The position numbers and the translations under genes were made by a program. The notes beneath the pieces are model-generated. The model was not told the DNA's origin. It did not search any database and was given only the letters and a program-made list of their open reading frames with translations. From IMG/VR virus record IMGVR_UViG_3300047494_000027, positions 1 through 26,162 of that record: a stretch of DNA of 26,162 bases; one strand, given 5' to 3'. Position 1 is the stretch's first letter; each line of letters opens with the position of its first letter. Positions 1 through 6,984 of this stretch are shown one piece after another. The DNA comes from a virus.

Positions 1-1050
1 CGGCACCCGCAGGTCAGTCTCCTGCTTGCTGGACAGGGTGTCGTAGTAGTGCCGGATTTCCGCGCTGCCGTTGGATCCCAGGCCGCCGGGCGACCTTCCG
101 AGGAGGCGGGTAACCGGGATGTTCGCGGCTCCCGCGCACACCTCGAGGAATGCCATCAGGACGTCCGGAAGCTCGGCTAGGGAAACCTGCTTCTGGGTGT
201 ATTCCTCCAACTTATCCAGAAGGAGCATGCCGGATAGCGACTTCCCCCGGTTAGCTAGGGAGAGCCGTTGCAGCATCGCCGTCCGCCAGCCGAGGTCGAC
301 CGACTTCTCGGTCAGCCCTTCGATCTGGACGACGTCGATCTTGGCTTCCTGCACCAGGGCGGCGAGGCCCTGCGCGCTGGCGGCCGCGTTGCGCAGCGGC
401 TCGTAGATGCGCTGGAGGATACTGTCTCCCCAGCAATCGACTTCCCGGGAGGTTTCCAGGTGCTCCAGACCGAGGAAGCGCACGACGCGCGACGGATGGA
501 TCTGGACGCCCGTCTCATCGGTAGGGGTCGCCAGGATGTAGTAGTCCGGCTCCCCGAAATAAATGTTCGCCGGATCCCGGCAGATCGGGCCGTTGACCAA
601 TTCGGTCCGGGAAAGATTGTGGAGATACTTCAGGCCGCCTCTCGGCAGACGGTCGACGTCGAGCTCCTTTGACGGATCTTTGGAGCCGTCTCCGATCAGG
701 ATACCCGCGCCGCCCAGTGCCCGGGACTGCTTGAGAGCCTTGTTGACTTTGCCGCGGACGTTGAACTGCTTCTCGACGCGGTCCATGGCGGCGACGTTGT
801 TCTTGCCGCCGTTCCAGGTGCGCCATTCGCGAGTCATGTCGTCCGCAGGCGCGTCGACGACGGAGCCGCCGACCCAGTCGTTGCGGTAGATCGCATCGAG
901 TTCGGCGTAGCTCAGCCATTGATTGTGAACGAAGTGCCCGTGGCTGCCCTTATCCTTGTCTCCACCGAGGCCGGTGACCAGGTTCCGGAGGCTGTCCGTC
1001 AGCGCGAGCGTGCGGCTCTCGTCGATGGCGTCATAGATGGCGGTGGGCAT
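1..1050 (-). CDS. Phage portal protein, DUF1073 type (partial, C-terminus outside window)
   Basis: Portal proteins form the dodecameric ring at the capsid vertex through which DNA is packaged and ejected. The frame is open from an ATG at 1050 to the window edge (350 residues, no stop). It looks like the DUF1073 family: an N-terminal stretch with WVGGSVVDAPADDMTREW (about residues 59-76), an ALGGAGILIG segment (111-120) and the hallmark LLGRSPGGLGSNG followed by EIRHYYD (316-336). The start is 4 bases after the large-terminase TGA with a GGTGGGA ribosome site, the usual terminase-portal order. Shorter frames over the same bases are arginine- or proline-rich shadows. The family call rests on remembered motifs, not a search; the capsid-portal role is clear from position and sequence. 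Confidence 0.9.
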   Translation of the reverse strand, partial: MPTAIYDAIDESRTLALTDSLRNLVTGLGGDKDKGSHGHFVHNQWLSYAELDAIYRNDWVGGSVVDAPADDMTREWRTWNGGKNNVAAMDRVEKQFNVRGKVNKALKQSRALGGAGILIGDGSKDPSKELDVDRLPRGGLKYLHNLSRTELVNGPICRDPANIYFGEPDYYILATPTDETGVQIHPSRVVRFLGLEHLETSREVDCWGDSILQRIYEPLRNAAASAQGLAALVQEAKIDVVQIEGLTEKSVDLGWRTAMLQRLSLANRGKSLSGMLLLDKLEEYTQKQVSLAELPDVLMAFLEVCAGAANIPVTRLLGRSPGGLGSNGSAEIRHYYDTLSSKQETDLRVP

Positions 1051-1054
1051 CGTT

Positions 1055-2389
1055 TCATCCCACCCATGCCATCGATGTGTCGTAGGTCGAGCCGTCGAGC
1101 ATCAACTCGGTCAGCCCCCAGATCCCGGCGTCCGCCCTGTCGGGGGACTTCGATCCCTGGTAGCCGGACTGGCTGAAGTTGCAGAGCTGGTCTTCCAGGA
1201 GGAGGAGATCGCGCTCCCCTTCGTGGTCGATCATGTGACTAACCTTGCCCTGCTCGTAGAGGGCGGCAATCGGTTCGGCCCGGCGGACCTTGCCGCGTGA
1301 CGCGGTGACCAGCTTCACCGGCGCGTTCTTGCGGGCGGTCTTGATGACCGTCTCAACCATGGCACCGCCGTAGTTCTTCTCGCCGATGATCTTGTCGGCG
1401 TGCCAGTCGTCGTACGCTTTGATCGTTTCCTTGGCCCACCCCTCGGGGGAGAACCGGCCGGAGCGGTCTTCAAGCACGTAACCATGACCGGCGGCGTCCC
1501 GGCCGCAGACCACGATGCCGATTTCGTCGGACCGGAAATCCTCTGGGCCGGAGCAACCGGAAGGATCCACCGCAACCACGATGCGCTGCATTACCGGCAG
1601 CTCGCTTCGTGCGATCCGGTGCGTGCCGATCAGGTCGGGGGTCCAGAGGGCGCCGTCGACCTGTGCAAGGAATTCTCCGAGTAGGAACCGGCGACGTTCT
1701 TTGTCCGGCAACCCTTCGAGTTGCTGGATGTAGTTCGCCGCAAGGTTTGCCCGGTTTGCATCCGGGTTCATCAGCAGGCTGGCGTAGTCGCCGGGGTTCG
1801 CCAGAGCCGCCCCGCTCTTGGGGTCGACCAGCTGTTCGAACAGGCGATACGTCCAGTGGCTTTTGTTCGGAGGATTGCAGTCGTAGTAGAACTTCAAAGC
1901 CAGAGGCGACTGCTGCGCCAGGCGGGTCAGCGCCTTATTGCGGGCGTCGAAGCTGATCTGGCTGCATTCGTTCAGGAAGATCGTGCTGAACTCGAGGCCC
2001 AGGATCTTCTCGGTGCGCTCCGCATCGTCAAGGCCGCCGAAGATGATCTGGCTTCCGTTCGGGAAGCTGGCGAACCAGTCCGTCTTGTCGATCTTGTAAG
2101 GCACCTGCGGGAAGCAGAGCTTCATCACCTTGGGGAAGGTGTCGAAGACAATCGAGTTCTTCACATGGTTGAAGCGGAACCTGAAGACTGCGTGCCGGGT
2201 TTCCGGCGCCTTGATCGCCCGGGTGGCGGTGGCGCGCATCAGGGAGAAGGATTTCCCGGACCGGCTGCCGCCGTAGGCCATGCAGTGAGTAGCCGCGCTT
2301 CCAAGGAGATAATTTAGTTCGGCCTGCTTCGGGTTGAGCCGGAAGTCAGAGGTCGACGTCTGAACCCGTGAGGACGACGGTAATGCCAC
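1055..2389 (-). CDS. terL: Terminase large subunit (packaging ATPase and nuclease)
   Basis: Motor of DNA packaging: it hydrolyses ATP to drive DNA into the prohead and cuts the concatemer. The 444-residue protein shows an N-terminal ATPase with Walker A GGSRSGKS (40-47) and Walker B TIFLNE (136-141), a coupling-type FYYDCNPP segment (167-174), then an RNase H-fold nuclease with AVDPSG (273-278, D275), the acidic E337 in IIGEKNYGG and D418/D420 in SPDRADA. Length is normal for compact TerL proteins. The ATG start overlaps the small-terminase gene by 44 bases; the next methionine (M37) lies inside the ATPase approach to Walker A, so the long start is kept. It reads straight into the portal gene. 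Confidence 0.95.
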   Translation of the reverse strand: MALPSSSRVQTSTSDFRLNPKQAELNYLLGSAATHCMAYGGSRSGKSFSLMRATATRAIKAPETRHAVFRFRFNHVKNSIVFDTFPKVMKLCFPQVPYKIDKTDWFASFPNGSQIIFGGLDDAERTEKILGLEFSTIFLNECSQISFDARNKALTRLAQQSPLALKFYYDCNPPNKSHWTYRLFEQLVDPKSGAALANPGDYASLLMNPDANRANLAANYIQQLEGLPDKERRRFLLGEFLAQVDGALWTPDLIGTHRIARSELPVMQRIVVAVDPSGCSGPEDFRSDEIGIVVCGRDAAGHGYVLEDRSGRFSPEGWAKETIKAYDDWHADKIIGEKNYGGAMVETVIKTARKNAPVKLVTASRGKVRRAEPIAALYEQGKVSHMIDHEGERDLLLLEDQLCNFSQSGYQGSKSPDRADAGIWGLTELMLDGSTYDTSMAWVG

Positions 2390-2870
2390 CGGCGTGCTCC
2401 ACTTCGACCTTGTCCTTGAACATGCCGAGGTTCTTGCCGAGCAGTTCGTTCGCCCGAATGGTGTCCTTCAGCTTGAACTTGGTGCTTTTCACGCGGCGCG
2501 CCGCTTTGCCCGTGCCGTCGACGTATTCCTCGCAGACGATCTCGGAGATGGCGTAAGCCTGATCACGGGTGAGCTTAGAGAGGTCCCCGAGTGCGTTGCC
2601 GTCCGGCTGAACCCTCATGTAGTCCATCATGTTCGCCTGCGCGATCCGCTTCAGGTTCTGGATGACCCAGTCCTGGTCGACCTGATTACGCTTCGTGATG
2701 GCGGCTTGCCCTTCGGCGACGGCCTCTGCGACCTGGGGGTGCTTCAGTAGCTTGCTGGCCACCTGCTTCGCGCCGTTGACGCTGTATCCGGCGCGGATCA
2801 CTGCGGCCGTTCCGTTGCCGTCGATCAAGAATTCTGAAACGAAGCGTTCCTGCTTGATGCTGAGCGCCAT
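2346..2870 (-). CDS. terS: Terminase small subunit, Terminase_2 family
   Basis: Recognises phage DNA and hands it to TerL. The 174-residue protein begins with the classic N-terminal helix-turn-helix region of Terminase_2 proteins: LSIKQERFVSEFL then DGNGTAAVIRAGYS and a KLLKHPQVAEAV helix (about residues 3-52). The middle (QNLKRIAQANMMDYMRV and a region ending LKDTIRANELLGKNLGMF) matches the oligomerisation part of the family, and the tail ends in a short beta-like TVVLTG segment. The ATG has an AGGGAG ribosome site 9 bases upstream. It is the first gene of the packaging operon terS-terL-portal. Confidence 0.9.
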   Translation of the reverse strand: MALSIKQERFVSEFLIDGNGTAAVIRAGYSVNGAKQVASKLLKHPQVAEAVAEGQAAITKRNQVDQDWVIQNLKRIAQANMMDYMRVQPDGNALGDLSKLTRDQAYAISEIVCEEYVDGTGKAARRVKSTKFKLKDTIRANELLGKNLGMFKDKVEVEHAGGITVVLTGSDVDL

Positions 2871-2902
2871 TTGGGCCGCTCCCTAGTTTTGCCGCTCAAA
2901 CG

Positions 2903-2931
2903 AAAAAGCCGCCCATCTTTCGACGGCGGCT
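2903..2931 (-). terminator. Intrinsic terminator-like hairpin just upstream of terS
   Basis: On the minus strand AGCCGCC (2931-2925) pairs perfectly with GGCGGCT (2913-2907) around an 11-base loop and is followed at once by a T-run (2907-2903). It ends a minus-strand transcript only about 33 bases before the terS start, yet no minus-strand gene of useful size lies upstream of it. It may therefore act as an attenuator or end a short untranslated RNA. Confidence 0.6.
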
Positions 2932-3086
2932 ATCAGGTCAGGGCGGCTCGTGGTGTTGGATCGCAGTCACAAACCCGGAGGGCGGACACTCGCGGAAGTC
3001 CGCAACAATGGCGGGCCGCTGCTGGCGATCAACGCTATTGCGGTAGTATGCAGGAAACTTAGCACGACTCTCCACGAATGGGAAGC

Positions 3087-3151
3087 ATTTTGTGAGTGTC
3101 GTCACACGTCAACGGATTACAGTTGACTGGTTGCGGATTTTGTGAGCTTAG
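3087..3151 (+). promoter_or_regulatory. Promoter candidate with flanking operator-like direct repeats
   Basis: TTGACT (3123-3128) is a good -35 box. At a 17-base spacing lies a weak -10, GCTTAG (3146-3151). The 10-mer ATTTTGTGAG occurs at 3087-3096 and again at 3137-3146, exactly 50 bases apart. The second copy sits between the -35 and -10 boxes and touches the -10; the first overlaps an inverted repeat TGTGA-N6-TCACA. This suggests a repressible promoter for the plus-strand gene at 3176. Boxes and repeats are seen; the regulation is inferred. Confidence 0.45.
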
Positions 3152-3175
3152 TGTGGGCAGACAAGGAGACTACCG

Positions 3176-3409
3176 ATGCGCGAAGTTGAGAACCTTGAGG
3201 CTGGCCTGAGCGTCGGCCTTGGTGTCGCTGCGATCGGCATGATCAACGTGGCCAACTCCATCGGCAACTCGATCCGCCAGGCTGCCGACAACCGCCGGGT
3301 CGCAGCAGACACCAGCAATCGGATGCGGGCGCACTTCGCAGAGAAGGCGGCCCATGCAAACGCTGGTGCCGCCCTCCTTGCTCGCTTCCACCTGTCGCAG
3401 GCTGCTTAG
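3176..3409 (+). CDS. Small alanine-rich protein with hydrophobic N-terminal helix (unknown)
   Basis: A 77-residue protein, one of only two plus-strand genes in the window. The ATG has a strong AAGGAG ribosome site 7 bases upstream. Residues 11-29 (LSVGLGVAAIGMINVANSI) could form a membrane-touching or amphipathic helix. The rest is helical and rich in Ala and Arg (NRRVAADTSNRMRAHFAEKAAHANA). No family was recognised. Its stop overlaps the stop of the convergent gene ending at 3406 by a few bases. Being alone with its own operator-like promoter, next to the packaging genes, it might be expressed at a different time from its neighbours; that is inference. Confidence 0.75.
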   Translation: MREVENLEAGLSVGLGVAAIGMINVANSIGNSIRQAADNRRVAADTSNRMRAHFAEKAAHANAGAALLARFHLSQAA

Positions 3410-3951
3410 TTCACCCGGCGACCCTGAAGGCCGCGGCCTTCGTCTGAGTAATCGTTGGCCGCCGCTTCCTTGGCCCGCTTTGCCGCGATCCTGGCCGACA
3501 GGTTGGTGATGCACCGCTCTTCCGCGGCAGGCGCCACAGTCTTTTCCTTGGTCGCCACGGTCGCGTGGAATCCTGTGGTAAAGCTCTGGATCGCCGGGGT
3601 TGGGGCATTCCCGAGATCACGCAGCAGAGCCTGCGGCATGGACTTCAGCGCGTCGTAAAGATCACCGGACAGCTTTGCTCCGGTCGTCGGCTGCCCGCGA
3701 GCCAGCCGCATGGCTGTGCGCTTCACATCCGCCGGTTGGTCCAGGTCCGGAGCGGTCCGGCGTTCGTTGTCCTTAGCAATCTCCGCATTCACGGTGCGCT
3801 GCGCGACATTCTGCGCGGTGTCCTGATTTGAGGCGCCGCCGCCGCTAAACAGGCGGCCAAAGATATTGAACGGCTCCGCAACGAGCCAAAAAGCCCCATG
3901 GACAAGGCCCCCAAGTGCCCGGCGTATTGCATTCGCTATAGCTCTCAACAT
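3406..3951 (-). other. Probable separate gene inside the fused frame (181 codons)
   Basis: The internal ATG at 3951 is preceded by AGGAG with 8 bases spacing, as good as any site in this operon. The product would begin with an amphipathic or membrane-associated N-terminus (ALGGLVHGAFWLVAEPFNIF, about residues 13-32), continue with a glycine linker and a charged region, and end Lys/Arg/Ala-rich. It would be translated alone even if the longer frame is real. No family recognised. Confidence 0.55.
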
Positions 3952-4314
3952 GATCGGCTCTCCTGAATTCTTGGACAGCCGATCAGACCACGGGGACATG
4001 CAAGGCACGCCGTCAGTCTGCCAGATGGCCCCAGAACCGGAGCGCCCAGCGCGTGACGCAATCCAAATCGGGGTTCGCTTGGTGCCGGGGTGACCCCAGC
4101 TCGTAGCAGCTGCCGCCCGCTTAGTGATCCACGCATCCCGGTTGCCCAGGTATCCGACAACATGGATGCCGTCGGTCCTTGGCGTCGTGATCCGGATCAG
4201 GTGCCAATCGCTAATATCGTCGACCGGCTCGATCTCAATGATGGCGTAGAGCCGCTGGAGCGCATCGTACGGCTGGAGCACCCGGCCGACGCGGACGCCA
4301 GCTTTGAGGGACAT
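3406..4314 (-). CDS. Hypothetical protein: apparent in-frame fusion of two small genes
   Basis: One open frame of 302 codons from an ATG at 4314 (a GTG at 4329 is also possible). The first part (MSLKAGVRVG...HVVGYLGNRDAWITKR) is a compact domain of unknown function. The second part, from residue 122, starts like a separate protein (MLRAIANAIRRALGGL) behind its own AGGAG ribosome site. The bridge (about residues 68-121) looks less gene-like than another frame, which reads CYELGSPRHQANPDLDC and ends with TGA at 4013-4015. A one-base indel around 4100-4120 would turn this into two ordinary genes, 4013-4314 and 3406-3951. Function is unknown for both parts. The gene follows the exonuclease/phosphoesterase operon. 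Confidence 0.55.
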   Translation of the reverse strand: MSLKAGVRVGRVLQPYDALQRLYAIIEIEPVDDISDWHLIRITTPRTDGIHVVGYLGNRDAWITKRAAAATSWGHPGTKRTPIWIASRAGRSGSGAIWQTDGVPCMSPWSDRLSKNSGEPIMLRAIANAIRRALGGLVHGAFWLVAEPFNIFGRLFSGGGASNQDTAQNVAQRTVNAEIAKDNERRTAPDLDQPADVKRTAMRLARGQPTTGAKLSGDLYDALKSMPQALLRDLGNAPTPAIQSFTTGFHATVATKEKTVAPAAEERCITNLSARIAAKRAKEAAANDYSDEGRGLQGRRVN

Positions 4315-4331
4315 CTGCCCCGGGTGCACGC

Positions 4332-4682
4332 TCAGCGGCAGGATCCCACTTCGCGGACGACCAGTTCCCCGACGGGATCAATGCCCCACAGCGCGAGGGC
4401 CTCGAGAAGAAGTCCCTGGGCGGCCATGTCCGGCCGGGCGACCTCCCACTTTAGCAACCACGTGGAGCCGCTGGCGGTTCGCACTTTATGGCTGGCGGGG
4501 TCGATCTTGGTCAGTGGGCTGGTGATGTAGGGCAACTCGTCTGCCCGGTAGCCGAGCGCATGGTAAGTCACCCGCCCCGACTTCTCGGCCGCGACGAAAA
4601 CGAACCGCTCGAGCACGCCGCGCTCTTTGCCGGTCACCGCGCCGACGAGGACTGCCGGTGCATGGACGATGTCGTAGCTCAT
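4332..4682 (-). CDS. Hypothetical protein (116 aa)
   Basis: Starts at an ATG (4682) whose last two bases form part of the TGA of the upstream exonuclease (ATGA overlap), which argues for this start over a longer one. It is a mixed alpha/beta protein with several beta-like stretches (VLVGAVTG, RFVFVAAEKS, STWLLKWEV) and the C-terminal ALWGIDPVGELVV. It may be one compact domain of the kind seen in small phage proteins of unknown role. It is translationally coupled to the DEDDh exonuclease and phosphoesterase, so a role in nucleotide or nucleic-acid metabolism is possible but unproven. Confidence 0.75.
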   Translation of the reverse strand: MSYDIVHAPAVLVGAVTGKERGVLERFVFVAAEKSGRVTYHALGYRADELPYITSPLTKIDPASHKVRTASGSTWLLKWEVARPDMAAQGLLLEALALWGIDPVGELVVREVGSCR

Positions 4683-5269
4683 AAACCGCGCTCCTCGAGT
4701 TCTTTGGCGACCGCCTTCTTCACAGTCAGCCACGTCAGCCGCAGGCGTTCAGCATCCGGCAGAGCACGGTGCAGCGTTGGGGACCGCCCAGTTGCTGTCT
4801 CTTGAGCCTCGCGGACGACTTCCACAGCCCAGGCGGCCAAGTGATTGCGGGTGGCTTCATTGTCCGGCGGCAGCGTGTCCTTGATGGCTGCGAACTCCCG
4901 GCGATAGAGATCGTGGACATGGAGCAGGGCGGGCGTCTCGTCGATGCCTGCGGCCGTCAGGAGCATCTCCAGCCAGTAGGCGTCAAACTCCGGGGCATCC
5001 GAGACTACCACGGACGCCACCGGCGACAGGACGGCGTGGGCGCGTTGAGCCACCTTCGATAGCGGGTAACCGTCGGTGATAAGGGTGGGTAGCGAGATCC
5101 CATGGATCCTTTCGGACTGGAAACTCCACCCTCGTCCGCCGCCGATCCATTCTTCCGGCGGCCGTAGGAGGTAACTTTCCCCATGGCCGAACTCGTCGAC
5201 CCACGCGATTTCGACCGGGAAGCTTCCCTGGCCGAGCGAACTGGCTTCGATGTCCAGGAAATAGATCAT
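4679..5269 (-). CDS. DEDDh-type 3'-5' exonuclease
   Basis: A 196-residue member of the DnaQ/RNase T-like exonuclease superfamily, which removes nucleotides from 3' ends using two metal ions. The catalytic pattern is visible: D6 and E8 in FLDIEAS, D96 within DAPEFDAYWL, and H167-x4-D172 in HRALPDA. A long insertion (residues 28-60) separates Exo I and Exo II. The ATG at 5269 overlaps the stop of the phosphoesterase gene (ATGA). It could trim RNA or DNA ends or degrade host nucleic acid; the substrate cannot be told from sequence. Family confidence is high because all five residues are in order and well spaced. Confidence 0.85.
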   Translation of the reverse strand: MIYFLDIEASSLGQGSFPVEIAWVDEFGHGESYLLRPPEEWIGGGRGWSFQSERIHGISLPTLITDGYPLSKVAQRAHAVLSPVASVVVSDAPEFDAYWLEMLLTAAGIDETPALLHVHDLYRREFAAIKDTLPPDNEATRNHLAAWAVEVVREAQETATGRSPTLHRALPDAERLRLTWLTVKKAVAKELEERGL

Positions 5270-5937
5270 CCCGGAAACCGCCAGATTTCTCCGATGCCGA
5301 GCGCCTTCACCCGGATCCCATTCGACAGCACGGAGACGCCTGAATGATGATGGTGGCCGTGGACAAGCCAGCGGGCACCCACGGCCTCCGCCAGGTCGTC
5401 CAGGACAGAGAAGCCCATATCCTTCCAGACGGATGACGGACCTTCATGGGTCACCAGGACATCTGCCCGCTGTTTTCCGAGCATCTCGACATCTTCCTGC
5501 CAGATGACATCCCGCATGTGCAGCGGCAGCCCGCCCATCCATCGCTGGCGGTTTGCGGCCATCCAGTCCGCGCGGCTCGGATATTTCGGCGGCCCGACTT
5601 TCGGGCTCCACACCCTGCCCTTGAAAACCCCACCGAGACCGGCAGTCCGGACACCCTCGAGGTCGGCCACCTTACCGTGGATGTCCCCGGCGGGATGGCC
5701 GCCCTTATCTCCTGTCAGCCAAAGCAGCTGGTGCGCACCGGCATCGAAATCGTGGTTGCCGATGATGTAGCGGACGTCAAATCCCGCGGCGAACAGCGGC
5801 GCCAGGACGGCGGAGACCGGCGCGGGCAGTTCGAGATCACCGACGATGACGACGGTGCCGACGGGACTGTCGACCAGCGCCAGCAGAGTGCTGAAATCGC
5901 CGTGCGGGTCACCGCAAAAATAGAGAGGTCGAGACAT
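5266..5937 (-). CDS. Calcineurin-like metallophosphoesterase
   Basis: A 223-residue binuclear metal phosphoesterase. Signature blocks occur in order: GDPHGD (9-14), GDLE (33-36), GNHD (60-63), VTHE (162-165) and HGHHHH (193-198). Phage members of this fold act on nucleotides, phosphoproteins or nucleic-acid ends; the substrate here is unknown. I chose the ATG at 5937 because it has GGAG upstream and the protein then begins directly with the first metal-binding strand; an ATG at 5970 would add 11 unremarkable residues. It leads an operon with the DEDDh exonuclease and the 116-residue protein, joined by 4-base overlaps. A TATATA stretch about 100 bases upstream could be its -10 box. Confidence 0.88.
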   Translation of the reverse strand: MSRPLYFCGDPHGDFSTLLALVDSPVGTVVIVGDLELPAPVSAVLAPLFAAGFDVRYIIGNHDFDAGAHQLLWLTGDKGGHPAGDIHGKVADLEGVRTAGLGGVFKGRVWSPKVGPPKYPSRADWMAANRQRWMGGLPLHMRDVIWQEDVEMLGKQRADVLVTHEGPSSVWKDMGFSVLDDLAEAVGARWLVHGHHHHSGVSVLSNGIRVKALGIGEIWRFPG

Positions 5938-6049
5938 GGAAGGCACTCCGGCAGAGACATATGAGGGCATCCGGCTACCCGTGGGTGCCGATCAGACGTG
6001 GATGCCGGGAGATATGCTCTGGTGTGCCATGACTCATATATAGCAGCCC

Positions 6050-6109
6050 CCGGGGCAAATTGGAGCCCCGGAGTAGCGGCCGCCGTGAGATAACTCACGG
6101 GCGGCCGCT
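6050..6109 (-). terminator. Two strong hairpins between the 6115 gene and the phosphoesterase operon
   Basis: CCGGGGC (6050-6056) pairs with GCCCCGG (6065-6071). A long stem pairs 6075-6089 (AGCGGCCGCCGTGAG) with 6094-6109 around an ATAA loop, with a single bulged G. Neither has a T-run, so they may be Rho-assisted terminators, pause sites or RNA-processing/stability hairpins at the end of the gene that stops at 6115. Confidence 0.5.
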
Positions 6110-6114
6110 GGTAG

Positions 6115-6465
6115 CTACTCAGCGTAGGCGAACTGTGCCGGTCCACCCGCAGTGTTCAACTTGGCGTTCGCAGCTGCCCGGACTTCTGGAAGCCTGTCGC
6201 AGATGCCGTTCAACGGAAAAGCCGCCATTTTCTCCGTAAGCAAGGCTTTGAGTTCGATAGCAAGTTCAGCCACCGACCTGTCGACCGGGCAGTGGCGGAT
6301 GACCATGCGCAGATACGAGTATCCGAGATACGCGTTGATCTGATCGACTTTCGCCAGATCACGGATGACCTCGTTTTTGGCGCCCGTCGCGATGTCCACG
6401 AAGAAATCGACGTCGTAGTCGAATTTTTGGGCGGATCGCTGAGCGGCAGTAAACTTCTTAGGCAT
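6115..6465 (-). CDS. Hypothetical protein (116 aa)
   Basis: Begins MPKKFTAAQRSAQKFDYDVDF and is predicted mostly helical, with a Leu/Ala-rich segment (SVAELAIELKALLTEKM, about residues 64-80) that could mediate oligomerisation. No motif or family recognised. The ATG has AAAAGGACG upstream and the leader reads GGACGCCCACC directly before ATG, nearly the same as in the next two genes. It sits between hairpin blocks and may be its own transcription unit or the last gene of a read-through unit from 7575. Confidence 0.7.
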   Translation of the reverse strand: MPKKFTAAQRSAQKFDYDVDFFVDIATGAKNEVIRDLAKVDQINAYLGYSYLRMVIRHCPVDRSVAELAIELKALLTEKMAAFPLNGICDRLPEVRAAANAKLNTAGGPAQFAYAE

Positions 6466-6505
6466 GGTGGGCGTCCTTTTGGTTTTTGGTGTCCGGAGTA
6501 GGGTA

Positions 6506-6528
6506 GCCGCCCGGTGCTAGCGGGCGGC
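6506..6528 (-). terminator. Intercistronic hairpin (8-bp GC stem)
   Basis: GCCGCCCG (6506-6513) pairs perfectly with CGGGCGGC (6521-6528) around a 7-base loop, 9 bases past the stop of the gene ending at 6537. There is no T-run. The same stem sequence recurs in the hairpin after the next gene upstream (6951-6976). Confidence 0.5.
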
Positions 6529-6536
6529 CATAGTCT

Positions 6537-6914
6537 TCAGGCGGCTTTCGTCTTCATCGGCGTCGTCCGCGTGGCGGAGTAGAACAAAGGGTCAGGCTGG
6601 CTGGACAGCATGAACTTTGCGGCTTTCACTACGTCCGGCCACAGCCGGTCCCTGGTATCCAGAAACCGGTTGCCGTGATCGGAAGCGATGAGTTCTGCGT
6701 ATGCGTCCTGCGTCGCCTGGCAGCATTTGAAGTGATCGTGCGCCGCGCGGAGCCAGCAAAGCTCGCTTGAAGAGTATTCCGGCGCGATGATGGCCTTCTT
6801 GACGGCAGGCAGCCCCTCGCCGTTGATGATCTGGATCAGGCGGATGGCGTTTCGCATGAGAGCCATCGCGTTATCGACGGTGACCTCTTTATTGCAGTGA
6901 AGATAATTGAACAT
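6537..6914 (-). CDS. Hypothetical protein, paralog of the adjacent gene at 6985
   Basis: A 125-residue protein that clearly aligns with its upstream neighbour. Shared blocks include TVDNAxALMRxAxRLIQ, NGEGL, CWxRAAxxxFxCC and RxRLWPD. It lacks the neighbour's extra 70 or so C-terminal residues. The conserved cysteine cluster (FKCCQ) and WLRAAHD suggest a small helical domain, but no named family was recognised. The start at 6914 has AAGGACG upstream; a longer frame would only translate the leader. The pair is best explained by tandem duplication followed by divergence. Confidence 0.75.
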   Translation of the reverse strand: MFNYLHCNKEVTVDNAMALMRNAIRLIQIINGEGLPAVKKAIIAPEYSSSELCWLRAAHDHFKCCQATQDAYAELIASDHGNRFLDTRDRLWPDVVKAAKFMLSSQPDPLFYSATRTTPMKTKAA

Positions 6915-6950
6915 CTGGGCGTCCTTCTGTGTCCGGGTGCATAGGCGGGG

Positions 6951-6976
6951 GCCGCCCGGCATGTTTACCGGGCGGC
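6951..6976 (-). terminator. Intercistronic hairpin (9-bp GC stem)
   Basis: GCCGCCCGG (6951-6959) pairs with CCGGGCGGC (6968-6976) around an 8-base loop, directly after the stop at 6985. Stem sequence is shared with the hairpin at 6506-6528. No T-run follows, so it may be an RNA stability or processing structure instead of a terminator. Confidence 0.5.
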
Positions 6977-6984
6977 GGCAGGCT

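Larger units (their letters stand above)
2871..3175. other. Divergent intergenic region between terS and the plus-strand gene at 3176
   Basis: A 305-base stretch without a convincing gene. It contains the terminator-like hairpin at 2903-2931, an imperfect dyad GCGGAC/GTCCGC around 2980-3005, an inverted repeat TGTGA-N6-TCACA (3091-3106), and the plus-strand promoter candidate with 50-base-spaced direct repeats described separately. Frames over it on either strand are short and look like chance. No tRNA-like cloverleaf was recognised. Confidence 0.6.

Noticed and set aside
268-672. Plus-strand frame of 134 codons over the portal gene
   Set aside because: It is antisense to a clear DUF1073 portal frame and has no ribosome site or family pattern; shadow of GC-rich coding DNA.
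515-919. Minus-strand 134-codon frame rich in arginine over the portal gene
   Set aside because: Arg/Gly/Pro-rich composition typical of an off-phase frame; the portal reading frame covers the same bases.
2871-3175. Possible tRNA gene in the divergent intergenic region
   Set aside because: No T-loop consensus and no cloverleaf pairing could be drawn; only simple dyads are present.
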